Positions 16,726 to 25,282 are shown, numbered from the stretch's first letter. The stretch is 64,000 bases of DNA from Firmicutes bacterium UBA6113 (GCA_002422545.1 DIWF01000003.1:62001-126000); one strand, 5' to 3'. Notes: generated from the letters alone by a model not told the origin. Numbers and translations: made by a program.

Positions 16726-16756
16726 AAAAAGATTTGCGTCAATCGCAAATCTTTTT
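16726..16756. terminator. Bidirectional terminator between the flavoprotein relic and the chemoreceptor
   Basis: AAAAAGATTTGCG-TCAAT-CGCAAATCTTTTT: a 13-bp stem with A and T runs. It serves both the plus-strand relic and the minus-strand chemoreceptor gene, whose stop codon is at 16759. Confidence 0.9.
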
Positions 16757-16758
16757 AT

Positions 16759-18432
16759 TTACTTTTTAAGTTTGTACTTTCCTACCATCTCTCTTAACAT
16801 TTGTGCCTGACCTGTCAGCTCTTCGCTTGCTGCAGCACCTTCTTCTGATGTTGCTGAATTAGCCTGTACAACCTGTGACACCTGCATAACACCAATATTT
16901 ATTTGCTCTAGGCCTGCTGCCTGTTCGTTTGATGATGTTGCAATATCACTCACTAGATTTGCTACTTTTTCAACTTCTTCAACAATTTCATTCAAAGCTT
17001 TTGCTGTATTTTGTGCTATGTTAGTCCCAACTTGTGATTTTTTAATAGAATTTTCTATCATTTCAGTTGTTTCTTTAGCGGCACTGGCAGATCGTGCAGC
17101 AAGATTTCTTACTTCTTCTGCAACCACTGCAAACCCTTTGCCGTGCTGTCCAGCTCGTGCAGCTTCAACAGCCGCATTAAGAGCAAGAATATTTGTTTGG
17201 AAAGCTATATCATCAATCACCTTTATAATTTTTGATATGTTTGTTGAAGAACTATTTATTTCATCCATGGCATTAAGCATTTCCTTCATTTGCTGATTGC
17301 CATGTTCTGCGGTAAATTTAGCTTTTTCTGCAAATTCATTTGCTTTGTTTGCATTTTTAGCACTCATAGATGTTTGTGCAGAAATTTCTTCAAGAGATGC
17401 TGTCAGCTCTTCAATTGAGCTTGCTTGTTCTGTTGCTCCCTGTGACAGCATTATACTTGAATCAGATATTTGGCTTGCACCAGCTGCCACTTCCTCGGAA
17501 GCAATACTGATGTTTGATAGAATTGCATTGTTGTTTGCAACCATTTCAGCAAGCTTAATTCCAAGTATATCTTTTTCTGATCTGGCTTCCACATGAATTG
17601 TCAAGTCTCCTTCAGCAATGCTTTGTGCTGTCAATGATTGAGAACGGATGTTCTCAATCATTCTGCCAAAAGCTTTCATGAGCTTTCCAATTTCATCATT
17701 TGAACTGGTATCAACATTTACATTGACATTTCCGATTGCCAGTTCATCTGAAACTTCAACAAGGTTGTTTATTGGTTTTACTATTCCTTTAGTAATTGTC
17801 AGACTTAATACTGTACTTATAATGATTGAGATTATTACTGCAATTATTAAGATAGTGCTTGTAGTTGAATACTGGTTTTCAGCACTCTGATGTTCCAAAT
17901 CTGCATTTTGTTGATTAAATTCTGATAATTCAACCAACATATTTGATACTTCGTCAAACACTACCCTTGAGTTTCCTTTTGCAAGGGCTATTGCTTCTTC
18001 TGTTTTTTGACTATTACTTAATGCAACAATTTCTTCATTTATTTTCAAGTATTCATTCCATTTTGATTTTATGGATTCTAAAAGTTCCCTGTCTGTATCA
18101 TTACTGATGACACCGCTGTACAAATCAATATAATTATTTATTTCAATGTTCTTTGATTTCATTTTTTCTTCATATTTAACAAGTTCAGATTTTTCTTCCG
18201 ATAAAACATGACCCAGTTCATATATTCTGAAATCTGAAACGGCTGTGTTCATATCGCTGGAATACGTTATACTTGGTAGACTATTTTCAGCAATAATAGC
18301 TGTGCTTTTATATATATTTCCGAGTGAATAAATTGAAAACAAACCAATAAATGCAAGAATTACAGTCATTATGCCGAATCCAAGCAGCAATCTTCCTCTA
18401 ATTGACAAATCTTTTCTAATTTTAAGCTTCAT
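16759..18432 (-). CDS. Methyl-accepting chemotaxis protein
   Basis: Transmembrane chemoreceptor of 557 residues. Helix 1 at about residues 15-37 (LLLGFGIMTVILAFIGLFSI); a four-helix-bundle ligand domain outside (4HB_MCP type, about 40-185, SLPSITYSSDMNTAVSDFRI); helix 2 at about 192-213 (TILIIAVIISIIISTVLSL); HAMP (ITKGIVKPINNLVEVSDELA); then the cytoplasmic signalling domain with the hairpin tip IDDIAFQTNILALNAAVEAA and GKGFAVVAEEVRNLAARS. It is orphaned from other che genes here. Expression is very likely under a cyclic-di-GMP riboswitch with a terminator, located about 400-530 bases upstream. Ligand unknown. Confidence 0.94.
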   Translation of the reverse strand: MKLKIRKDLSIRGRLLLGFGIMTVILAFIGLFSIYSLGNIYKSTAIIAENSLPSITYSSDMNTAVSDFRIYELGHVLSEEKSELVKYEEKMKSKNIEINNYIDLYSGVISNDTDRELLESIKSKWNEYLKINEEIVALSNSQKTEEAIALAKGNSRVVFDEVSNMLVELSEFNQQNADLEHQSAENQYSTTSTILIIAVIISIIISTVLSLTITKGIVKPINNLVEVSDELAIGNVNVNVDTSSNDEIGKLMKAFGRMIENIRSQSLTAQSIAEGDLTIHVEARSEKDILGIKLAEMVANNNAILSNISIASEEVAAGASQISDSSIMLSQGATEQASSIEELTASLEEISAQTSMSAKNANKANEFAEKAKFTAEHGNQQMKEMLNAMDEINSSSTNISKIIKVIDDIAFQTNILALNAAVEAARAGQHGKGFAVVAEEVRNLAARSASAAKETTEMIENSIKKSQVGTNIAQNTAKALNEIVEEVEKVANLVSDIATSSNEQAAGLEQINIGVMQVSQVVQANSATSEEGAAASEELTGQAQMLREMVGKYKLKK

Positions 18433-18702
18433 GTAAGTTCTCCTAAGTTGATTTTATTTAGCTAGTTCATAAATTTCTTTCACATCATTTTCTGTAGAAA
18501 TAATTTACGGACAATAAACAGATTTCCCAATTCCGTTAGCATACTTGCTTTTATTTTTGTTATTCAATTTTAGCTTTCACATCTTTTAGGTCATGTGTAA
18601 TTTATTATACTTTAATTTTACCTCCTCTTATTTGATCTCCTTTAAATTTGTGTTAATAAAAATTAACTGAAAAGTATAAAGATATACTTCACCGAACAAA
18701 AT
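18433..18702 (-). other. Long leader or gap upstream of the chemoreceptor with a decayed coding trace
   Basis: The minus strand shows a short open stretch with one internal stop (NKSKYANGIGKSVYCP, stop, IISTENDVKEIYELAK, stop; about 18460-18555). The second piece looks like a protein C-terminus, but it has no start codon and no recognised family. It may be a remnant of a gene formerly preceding the receptor. The ribosome site of the receptor (TTAGGAGAA) lies at the left end. Confidence 0.3.
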
Positions 18703-18780
18703 GTTGCTGCGCTACTTCCGTAAAGGAGGACTGTGCCCCTTCACTGAAACCCCTAACGGCAGTACGTACCAATCCTTACT
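18703..18780. repeat. Dispersed intergenic repeat, second family, copy A (degenerate)
   Basis: Contains GTTGCTGCGCTACTTCCG, GGAGGACTGTGCCCCTTCA, CCCCTAACGGCAGTACGTAC and CAATCC in the same order as copy B at 50391-50502 (GTTGCTCCGCAACTCCGC, GGGGGACCTATGTCCCCCTT, CCCCCTTAACGGCA, ACGTACC, GCAATCC). Copy A lacks the central hairpin of copy B. It lies inside the chemoreceptor leader. Confidence 0.65.
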
Positions 18781-18827
18781 AAAAATTTAACTATAATTGT
18801 ACAGCGTTTTCCATCAAAAATAAAAAA

Positions 18828-18848
18828 GTAGGCAACATTGTTGCCTAC
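18828..18848 (-). terminator. Riboswitch expression platform: intrinsic terminator
   Basis: GTAGGCAACA and TGTTGCCTAC pair. On the minus strand the stem is followed by TTTTTTATTTTTG. It lies about 30 bases downstream of the cyclic-di-GMP aptamer and upstream of the chemoreceptor. The arm GGCAACA also resembles the aptamer's GGTTGCC strand, giving a plausible switch between folds. Confidence 0.8.
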
Positions 18849-18877
18849 AAAAATTAGACTATAAATAGTCATTAATA

Positions 18878-18960
18878 TTCTTTGGCAACCTGACAATCAT
18901 GGCATTATGCTTTAGACTCAGGGCTTTGCGTCACCACTTTTCAATGGTTTTGCCTTTTCA
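18878..18960 (-). ncRNA. Cyclic-di-GMP-I riboswitch (GEMM) aptamer
   Basis: On the minus strand the order of conserved pieces is GGCAAAACCATTG, AAAAGTGGTGACGCAAAGCC, CTGAGTCTAAAGC, GCCATGATTGTCAGG and TTGCC. The block GACGCAAAGCC followed by a pyrimidine/purine joint and a GNRA-like P2/tetraloop-receptor arrangement is the hallmark of the GEMM-I class, and GGCAA/TTGCC closes the base stem. It reads toward the terminator at 18828-18848 and the chemoreceptor gene. Chemoreceptors and motility genes are well-known targets of this class. Whether ligand turns the gene on or off cannot be read by eye. Confidence 0.88.
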
Positions 18961-19144
18961 ATTTATTTTTATCACTTTCACATTATTGTTATATTTTAAT
19001 CTTTGATGTATATATTGTCAATAAATATATACATATCTATATTAAATCTTTTTCAATTTATTGTATATATACAAAATATAACATACCACTTAAAATCGTA
19101 TAAACAACCACAGGCTGACATCTATGGTAGTCTTTGCTTGTTCA

Positions 19145-19567
19145 TTACTCAGTAAATCCTGCTGAATGCATTTGCTGTTCTTTAACGAATATTGCCATTC
19201 CTGTTTTCAATTTCCTGAAATTTAACTTTTGATAAAATGGTTCTTTCCCTGGAGAAGCAAACAATATGATATTGCAATGAGAAAGACGTTGAATAATGCT
19301 CTCCATGATTAATTTGCCTACACCATTACCCTGGTATTCAGGCACTACCGCTATATCATAAACTGCAGCTTCATAAGCTCCGTCTGAAATAGCCCGACCA
19401 AAGCCAATCATCTGTTTCCCATGGAAAGCAAAGACAACACTGTGGCTGTTCTCAAATGCTTTTCTATGAACCTCACCATCAAAATACCCCATTCCAACTA
19501 GCTTTAATATTTCAGAAACATTATTAAAATCAATATTCGAACAATTTAATTGTAAAGTAATCTCCAT
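19145..19567 (-). CDS. GNAT-family N-acetyltransferase
   Basis: Cytoplasmic acetyl-CoA-dependent acetyltransferase of 140 residues. The acetyl-CoA loop is VVPEYQGNGVGKLIM (Q/RxxGxG type), preceded by the beta-4 strand AAVYDIAVVPE, and the C-terminal FYQKLNFRKLKTGM is the usual beta-6/beta-7 turn. Small stand-alone GNAT enzymes of this type acetylate amines, but the substrate cannot be inferred. GGGAGGATAAA precedes the ATG. Single gene: the hpd-region terminator lies upstream, and no close downstream gene is on the same strand. It lies just before the riboswitch-controlled chemoreceptor but is separated from it by that promoter region. Confidence 0.87.
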   Translation of the reverse strand: MEITLQLNCSNIDFNNVSEILKLVGMGYFDGEVHRKAFENSHSVVFAFHGKQMIGFGRAISDGAYEAAVYDIAVVPEYQGNGVGKLIMESIIQRLSHCNIILFASPGKEPFYQKLNFRKLKTGMAIFVKEQQMHSAGFTE

Positions 19568-19613
19568 TTTATCCTCCCTATTAATTTATGCCTTTTACCT
19601 AAATTAATAAACA

Positions 19614-19648
19614 AGACTGCCAATCCACAATGAGCAATTTGACAGTCT
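19614..19648 (-). terminator. Terminator after the hpd-region Crp/Fnr gene
   Basis: AGACTGCCAA and TTGACAGTCT pair with one mismatch or wobble around a ~15-base loop. On the minus strand TTGTTTATTAATTT follows. It lies about 130 bases below the regulator stop. Confidence 0.6.
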
Positions 19649-19779
19649 GGTATTAATCATAACTAATTAAAAATGTTTTTTACTTTTCCTAAGAATTTTA
19701 TTTCTTTTTCAAAATCTCTCAAATCTTAATACAAGAGTAATACTATTATAAAAAGCAAATGTTTTATCAATCCATAGCA

Positions 19780-20436
19780 TTAATAGTTGTTTTCTGAGAA
19801 TCTTTTAACTCTATCAGATTTTTCCTTCAAATATTTTTCGTTTATAATCTTATACGGACCATCATCTAATTTTTCAATAATACCTTCAGACTCAAACTTA
19901 TTTAAGATGTTATATAAACTTCTTCTGCTAATATTCAAGTTGTCACATATGTCATAAATGCTTTTATAGATAAATTTGCAATTACAGGAATTCTCCAAGA
20001 CGTAATACGATACCAGCTCGCACTGAGAGAACAAATTGCTCATGAGCATTTTTTTATACATTACATAAACCCTGCTGCTGGTCTTAAAATAAAAGAAAGT
20101 AGAAAATTCTGAATTTTTCATTAACATGTTCATCATATCAGTATTCAGACACAGCAATACAACATCAGTCACGGCAATATTATTACCGTAAAAATTATGT
20201 TTTCTAAAATAACTAATCTGTCCGGCAAACTCATTTTCCGAAATAACATCCAGAAGTATTTTTTTACCCAAGTCAGAATAACTTTCTATTTTAACTGTAC
20301 CTTCTAAAATATAATATATTTGATTATCTATATTTTCTGCCTTTGAAAAACATGTTCCCTTTTTCAAAGTTAAAACAGGAATATTTTCTAGACATTCTTT
20401 AATGTAAGTATATATGTGAGAGTTTTCAATTAACAT
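19780..20436 (-). CDS. Crp/Fnr-family regulator next to the hpd genes
   Basis: Protein of 218 residues. The N-terminal beta roll (about 18-110: LKKGTCFSKAENIDNQIYYI, LEGTVKIESYSDLGKKILLD, ENEFAGQISYF) is followed by a dimer helix and a C-terminal helix-turn-helix (IYDICDNLNISRRSLYNILN, then KFESEGIIEKLDDGPYKI). There is no N-terminal four-cysteine FNR signature, so the effector is not obvious. Lies 71 bases after the YczE-like gene; the gap holds a strong palindrome that could be its autoregulatory site. It is the last gene of the hpdBCA-yczE-crp array, so control of p-cresol production or export by this protein is a reasonable inference. Confidence 0.88.
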   Translation of the reverse strand: MLIENSHIYTYIKECLENIPVLTLKKGTCFSKAENIDNQIYYILEGTVKIESYSDLGKKILLDVISENEFAGQISYFRKHNFYGNNIAVTDVVLLCLNTDMMNMLMKNSEFSTFFYFKTSSRVYVMYKKMLMSNLFSQCELVSYYVLENSCNCKFIYKSIYDICDNLNISRRSLYNILNKFESEGIIEKLDDGPYKIINEKYLKEKSDRVKRFSENNY

Positions 20437-20452
20437 AAAATACCTCCAATAT

Positions 20453-20489
20453 AAGTTTGAATTATAATAAAATATTATAATTCAAACTT
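20453..20489. promoter_or_regulatory. 37-base inverted repeat before the Crp/Fnr gene
   Basis: The arm AAGTTTGAATTATAAT is repeated exactly in inverted form after AAAAT (16-bp arms, 5-base spacer). It ends 8 bases before the ribosome site GGAGG. There is no U-run, so it is more likely an operator or mRNA structure than a terminator. Confidence 0.85.
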
Positions 20490-20507
20490 ACAAACTATAC
20501 AAGCAAC

Positions 20508-21191
20508 CTAAACAGCTTTATTTTCTTCTGCTACCTCACCCTTGTTTAACCAGTCAACAATTCTCTGTTTATAATGTTTCATAATAAAACCGACAACCTT
20601 TCCAACAAGTAGTGCAGCTAAAATTGTTCCTTCTCTTACTGTCTTCAATGAACCTAAAAATACAAGAGACAAAAGTGCTGATACTAAAACCATGCCTGTG
20701 TCAACCCCAACCTTTGCATTGCCAAACTTAATTTTATCCTTGCTTACCTGGACAATAGCTGCACAAAGACCTTCTGCCGGAAGAGGCATGATGTTCGGAA
20801 TAAGGAATCCTGAAACACCGATACCGATAACAACTATACTTACAACCAAATATACAAGTTGCATTACGTAATTACCTGGTGCAGGCAACCAGAACAATAA
20901 ATATTTAGTGCTGGTATATGTTATAAAAGTGCCAAGAATAAAAGTTGGAACAATCTGCAGCAAGTTTCTTACTTTATAATCTTTTCTCAACAAGATTATC
21001 TGCAGTGCCATTAATCCCATGTAGACAAAATATGTTGCCTTTCCCAGTTCAACTCCCCAAACAAGTTCACAAGCATAAGGAATTGAACTAACAGGAGAAA
21101 TACCGAGCCCTGCTCGTTTTGAAATATTTATTCCAATTGCTAATATTAAAAATCCTAATAGATAAAGACATACTCTTTTTGCTGTTTTCAT
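20508..21191 (-). CDS. YczE/YitT-like integral membrane protein (possible aromatic-compound transporter)
   Basis: Protein of 227 residues with five to six membrane helices (YLLGFLILAIGINISKRAG; TYFVYMGLMALQIILL; LLQIVPTFILGTFITY; MQLVYLVVSIVVIGIGVSG; TGMVLVSALLSLVFLG; ILAALLVGKVVGF). The loops LGISPVSSIPY and PLPAEGL are typical of the YczE/YyaS/YitT superfamily. Members act as permeases or lipid-related membrane proteins; few are characterised. The gene follows hpdA after a terminator-like hairpin, has its own TATAAT and GGAGGAAGTAA, and precedes the Crp/Fnr gene. The context suggests uptake of 4-hydroxyphenylacetate or release of p-cresol, but nothing in the sequence shows the substrate. 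Confidence 0.85.
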   Translation of the reverse strand: MKTAKRVCLYLLGFLILAIGINISKRAGLGISPVSSIPYACELVWGVELGKATYFVYMGLMALQIILLRKDYKVRNLLQIVPTFILGTFITYTSTKYLLFWLPAPGNYVMQLVYLVVSIVVIGIGVSGFLIPNIMPLPAEGLCAAIVQVSKDKIKFGNAKVGVDTGMVLVSALLSLVFLGSLKTVREGTILAALLVGKVVGFIMKHYKQRIVDWLNKGEVAEENKAV

Positions 21192-21240
21192 TTACTTCCT
21201 CCATGTTATCTCTATTTTTTATTCTACTTATTATAATAAA

Positions 21241-21276
21241 GGCTGGAGAAATGAAAATCAATCATTACCACCAGCC
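21241..21276 (-). terminator. Hairpin after hpdA
   Basis: GGCTGG and CCAGCC pair around a 24-base loop; on the minus strand TTTATTATAAT follows, which also supplies the -10 (TATAAT) of the YczE-like gene. Likely a leaky terminator that lets some transcript continue. Confidence 0.5.
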
Positions 21277-21296
21277 CTATTAGTGTACCTTATGAA

Positions 21297-22262
21297 TCAG
21301 AAAGGAGTGTCATCACCAATATAGCAAGCTATATTATTATCTAAATATAATCTTTGAAGAAGTTCCATTTCTTCTTCTGTCATATCTCCATGGTTGCTAT
21401 ATTCATACTCTTTCCCCAACTGTTCCCACTTGGTCAATCCAAGCCTATGAAATTTTAATAGATTAATTTCGTACAATCCATTTTCATTCATAAACTCAAT
21501 TAATTTATGAGCATTTTCAACGCTGTCATTATACCCTGCTATAGTAGGCTGTCTCAGGATCAATCTTCCTTTCCATCCTGCTTTCACCAAGGCCCTGATG
21601 TTCGAAAGTACTAAATCATTATAAACTCCTGTACCTTCCTTATGTTTTTCTCTGTCCATGTTCTTGACATCAATAAATGCAAAATTGATGTATTTCATAA
21701 TTTCCAGAAATTCTTCCTGTTTTGCATATGCTTCGGTTTCAATTGCTGTGTGAATTTGCAGTTTATGGCATTTTTTTAATACCTCCAGCAAAAATTCATA
21801 ATGCATTAGCGGGTCTCCGCCAGAAAATGTAACTCCTCCATCCGGGCCCCAACTGTTGAAATCTCGCCTCAATAATGCAACAAGTTCATCAACCGAATAT
21901 TCTTTAACGACCTGTTTGAAAGCATTGTTTGGACAAATATTGACGCAGTCAAATGTATCACACTTCATACAAATGCCCCAGTCTATGCTCGGCTTACCTG
22001 ACTGATCAAATTTTATGTTGTGATGGGGGCACGCATTTCTGCATGCCGCACATCCCTTATCCCATTTGCACATTTTATCCGAAAACATAATATGTTTTTT
22101 CTTGTTCCAGCTTTCAGGATTAGCGCACCATTTACATGTCATCGGACAACCTACAAAGAAAACATTAGTTCTACATCCTGGACCGTCATGCACTGAATAT
22201 GCTTGTATGTCAAATATCAATCCTTTTTTTTCAGTGCCTAAATTTATATTTTCTTTATCCAT
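21297..22262 (-). CDS. hpdA: 4-hydroxyphenylacetate decarboxylase activating enzyme
   Basis: Radical-SAM enzyme of 321 residues that installs the glycyl radical on HpdB. The SAM cluster motif is GCPMTCKWC (CxxxCxxC), preceded by the family text IQAYSVHDGPGCRT. Two extra ferredoxin-type cluster regions sit at about residues 55-105 (CKWDKGCAACRNACPHH and CMKCDTFDCVNICP), as in activases of the HpdA/GlyRE group. Next come GGVTFSGGDPLM (SAM contact) and AFIDVKNMD. The family differs from PflA by these added clusters. Last of hpdB-hpdC-hpdA, 29 bases after hpdC; the same order is known in Clostridioides difficile. Confidence 0.95.
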   Translation of the reverse strand: MDKENINLGTEKKGLIFDIQAYSVHDGPGCRTNVFFVGCPMTCKWCANPESWNKKKHIMFSDKMCKWDKGCAACRNACPHHNIKFDQSGKPSIDWGICMKCDTFDCVNICPNNAFKQVVKEYSVDELVALLRRDFNSWGPDGGVTFSGGDPLMHYEFLLEVLKKCHKLQIHTAIETEAYAKQEEFLEIMKYINFAFIDVKNMDREKHKEGTGVYNDLVLSNIRALVKAGWKGRLILRQPTIAGYNDSVENAHKLIEFMNENGLYEINLLKFHRLGLTKWEQLGKEYEYSNHGDMTEEEMELLQRLYLDNNIACYIGDDTPF

Positions 22263-22291
22263 ATCAAATCCTATTGATGCTTGGTTTTTTG

Positions 22292-22549
22292 TTATTTACT
22301 GAACTTTTCACATGCAAATGCTCCACAAGAAGCATAAGCCCAGTTTTCTTTGGCAAAACCTTTACAAGTTCCTACTCCATACTTGTCAGGATCAGCAAAG
22401 TTTTTGCAAACTCCGCACTTTTCAGCCTGCATGAACATAGGGCATGCATCGCTGCCTTCTCCATCTATTGGAATTAAATTTTTGGTCAATGCGCATTGTC
22501 CTTTTTCGCAGTCCAAGTTTATATAATTTTTACAATCATAATGTTTCAT
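22292..22549 (-). CDS. hpdC: 4-hydroxyphenylacetate decarboxylase small subunit
   Basis: Small iron-sulfur subunit that pairs with HpdB. With the third ATG of an ATG-ATG-ATG run as start (seven bases after GGAGG) it has 85 residues, the length known for clostridial HpdC. Candidate ligands of two [4Fe-4S] clusters are His3, Cys6, Cys19 and Cys36, then Cys45, Cys48, Cys62 and Cys80. This repeats the His-Cys3 and Cys4 pattern of the characterised protein with a two-residue shift in the second half. Two extra cysteines (14, 75) are present. The presence of this subunit separates true 4-hydroxyphenylacetate decarboxylase from related arylacetate decarboxylases that lack it. Confidence 0.95.
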   Translation of the reverse strand: MKHYDCKNYINLDCEKGQCALTKNLIPIDGEGSDACPMFMQAEKCGVCKNFADPDKYGVGTCKGFAKENWAYASCGAFACEKFSK

Positions 22550-22571
22550 CATCATACCTCCATCAATTTTA

Positions 22572-25268
22572 TTATGCTTCATCATATTGAGTTCTAAAGA
22601 TAACTTCATCCTGGATCGGTTTTCCGATTTCACACCAGTACTGTGTAAATCCGGCAACACGAATCATAAGATCTCTGTACTTGTCAGGTGTTACCTGTGC
22701 ACTTCTTAATGTCTTAGAGTCAACAATATTGAACTGAACGTGGAATCCGCCCTTTCTCATGTAAGCTCTTACAACGTCAAGAAGTTTTCTTGTTCCGTTC
22801 AAACCTTTTACTGCCGATGGATGAAGCTTAAGATTCATTTGAGAATTCTGGTGTATACCGTGATCATATACAGTTGCAGATTCAAACAATGCATAAAGTC
22901 CGTTCTTATCTGTTCCAGGTGCTGCTGACAATGAACCGTCTGAATATGTTGTTCCTGCAAGTCTGGAATCAGCTGTACCCAATGTTATAAAGCCTTGAGG
23001 ACCATGTGTTGAAACTGATATCTGGCATAAGTATAATGGTTTTCCATAATATGAATTATAGCTGTGTACCATTTTATACATGTCATATTCATATGTCTTA
23101 AGCAATTGGTCAACATATGGGATTGCATTTCCATATTTAGGTGCATTAACACATGCTGCAAATATTTCTTCATATTTAGTACTGTTTTCAGTGCTTTCTC
23201 TGAAGTCTGGTGAAAATACTCCTGTTTCATAAGCAGTCTTGAAACCGAAGTTGTTGATCATTGCATTTGTCATTTCTTCAATTGTAAACTTCTTGTCATC
23301 ATATACGTTTTTCTTAATAGAAGCTAATGAGTTTATTAATGTAATAGTTCCGCATGATTCCACATTGATGCTGGCATTGTATCTAGCTCCCATATTTCCC
23401 AGATGCTGACCTTTTTTGAAGCAGTCTGGCTTCAACAAGGAGTTAACAGCTGGCATAAGGTATTTTCTCCATACATCCATCTGAATGTTATTTACTTTAT
23501 TAAGAATAAGTATTGAATCATTCATGTATTGTTTCCATTGTTCATAAACAGCTTCAAATGAATCCAGATTTTTATTATGTGCAGGATATACCCTTTTACC
23601 TGTTCTCTTATCTATACCGTTTGTCAATACAAGTTCCAGTATCTTTGGCATTGCAAGGAAGTGAACTCCTGTACCGCAAGTTGGAGAAGCTCCTCCAGGT
23701 ACCCAAGTTACTTTTCCGTCAAAATGTAATGGCTGGAAGCATCCAGGTGAAGATTCAAGACATCCGCCTAGACACCATGCTCTTGCATCTTCAAGATTCA
23801 TGCCTTCCGGTCCATAGTTGTCAAGCATGTAGTTCATACCACCTTGGTTATTCATCCATGCAGGATATCCAAGTCCAAGTTTTGTACAAGATGCAGCTTT
23901 CATCAGGAAATCTTCAGGTGTTTTTTCATCATATAAAACGCTCAGTGTTGGTTGAGGAGTTCTGTTTCTCATTCCTGCTTCAATAATCAAATATTCCAAA
24001 GGAACAACTGCTGTAAGTCCTTCTTTGTTCAATCCACCCATTGACAAGTTATTGAATGTATTTCCTGAAAGAACTCCGCCTGATACTCCGGCTGAAGCAA
24101 AACATTCAATACAAGTAATTTTAATTCTGTATAATTCGAGAATTTCTATTACTTCTTCATCAGTCATGATTCCTTCACGGATGTCATGTTCATAGTATGG
24201 CTGCAATACCTGTCCAAGTCTACCAATAGACAATCCTGACATTGCATCTTCATTTGTAACGCCAAGATGACAACATACTGTCATTTGTATAGCTTCCCAG
24301 AAGTTAGCAGGTTTCTTATGTGCAATATTGTGCATAACTTCTTTGATTTTTTCGTAATTAGCTTTTAATTCAGCATCTTGTTCAATAGAAGCAAGATAAG
24401 CTGCTTGTTTTGAATAGTTCTCACACCATTTGCTCAAACCCATTACGATTTCTTTCATAGCTGCATAGTAATATCCTCTGCTCATACCCAGGATTCCATC
24501 ATCACCTGCTTCGCCCATTACTTCAGCCATTTTTTCTTCACATATTTCTATGATTCTGTCAAAGCCATATTCTAAAGGAACATAGTAGTTTGATACTTCA
24601 CGTCCTTGTGCAATTGCAAAGGAGTCAAACATACAAACAACACTGTCCATCAAATCTCTATATTGTCCATATCCAGGTAATGTTCTTGAATATTTATCAG
24701 CTAAATCTTCTATGGAAACGCCTCTCCATGGTTCAGATGTTTTAACAAGTACTGGAATTTCTTCTTTTCTCATACCGAATTTCTTAGCTAAAGAGATAAT
24801 ATTGCCATAGCTTTTAGTAACGTTTCCACCACCTGCGCCAACGATACTAACAGCATCAGCTTCATTTTCAGCAGGAGCATCAACTTCTGCCATCAAAGCA
24901 TCTGCTTGGGCAAGGAAAAAGCTTGATGTTGTCCAAGGGAAAGGGAATCCGCCTCTGACATTTTTTGTCTTGTTCATAACAATTTTTTCATATGGCTGAA
25001 TAGTTGGTGTCATGTGTGCTAAAGCAGCGCCCATAGCTCTGGCTCTTCTAACTTCGATTAATTCGCCATCATTTTCCCACCAGCTTCTATTATACCAGTA
25101 TGGAACTTCCATATCAGCAGTAACTTTTAAAGTGTAATAAGTTTCCATTAATTTTTTTGAAGACTCTTTTGCTTCTGGTATTTCAGCTTCCAATTGCTCG
25201 TCTACTTGAGCAATATCTATGCCGCGTGATTTTAAAACATCTTGTAATTTTGTTTCATTAGAACTCAT
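22572..25268 (-). CDS. hpdB: 4-hydroxyphenylacetate decarboxylase glycyl-radical subunit
   Basis: Glycyl-radical enzyme of 898 residues that decarboxylates 4-hydroxyphenylacetate, a tyrosine fermentation product, to p-cresol. The thiyl-radical cysteine lies in CLGGCLESSPG at Cys503, with Glu505 two residues on. His536 (TGVHFLAM) and Glu637 (NVESCGT) also fall at the numbers I recall for the characterised clostridial enzyme. The C-terminal glycyl loop is RVAGFTQYW with the radical glycine at 873. The pyruvate-formate-lyase domain fills the rest. The HpdC and HpdA genes follow. ATG with AAGGAGGAATTG. Upstream is a TATAAT and a 12-bp palindrome. Other arylacetate decarboxylases (indole- or phenylacetate) are less likely because hpdC is present. 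Confidence 0.96.
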   Translation of the reverse strand: MSSNETKLQDVLKSRGIDIAQVDEQLEAEIPEAKESSKKLMETYYTLKVTADMEVPYWYNRSWWENDGELIEVRRARAMGAALAHMTPTIQPYEKIVMNKTKNVRGGFPFPWTTSSFFLAQADALMAEVDAPAENEADAVSIVGAGGGNVTKSYGNIISLAKKFGMRKEEIPVLVKTSEPWRGVSIEDLADKYSRTLPGYGQYRDLMDSVVCMFDSFAIAQGREVSNYYVPLEYGFDRIIEICEEKMAEVMGEAGDDGILGMSRGYYYAAMKEIVMGLSKWCENYSKQAAYLASIEQDAELKANYEKIKEVMHNIAHKKPANFWEAIQMTVCCHLGVTNEDAMSGLSIGRLGQVLQPYYEHDIREGIMTDEEVIEILELYRIKITCIECFASAGVSGGVLSGNTFNNLSMGGLNKEGLTAVVPLEYLIIEAGMRNRTPQPTLSVLYDEKTPEDFLMKAASCTKLGLGYPAWMNNQGGMNYMLDNYGPEGMNLEDARAWCLGGCLESSPGCFQPLHFDGKVTWVPGGASPTCGTGVHFLAMPKILELVLTNGIDKRTGKRVYPAHNKNLDSFEAVYEQWKQYMNDSILILNKVNNIQMDVWRKYLMPAVNSLLKPDCFKKGQHLGNMGARYNASINVESCGTITLINSLASIKKNVYDDKKFTIEEMTNAMINNFGFKTAYETGVFSPDFRESTENSTKYEEIFAACVNAPKYGNAIPYVDQLLKTYEYDMYKMVHSYNSYYGKPLYLCQISVSTHGPQGFITLGTADSRLAGTTYSDGSLSAAPGTDKNGLYALFESATVYDHGIHQNSQMNLKLHPSAVKGLNGTRKLLDVVRAYMRKGGFHVQFNIVDSKTLRSAQVTPDKYRDLMIRVAGFTQYWCEIGKPIQDEVIFRTQYDEA

Positions 25269-25282
25269 AACAATTCCTCCTT

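Noticed and set aside
22985..23230. Minus-strand ORF inside hpdB in another frame
   Set aside because: Composition is a shadow of the real frame, and hpdB is uninterrupted across it.
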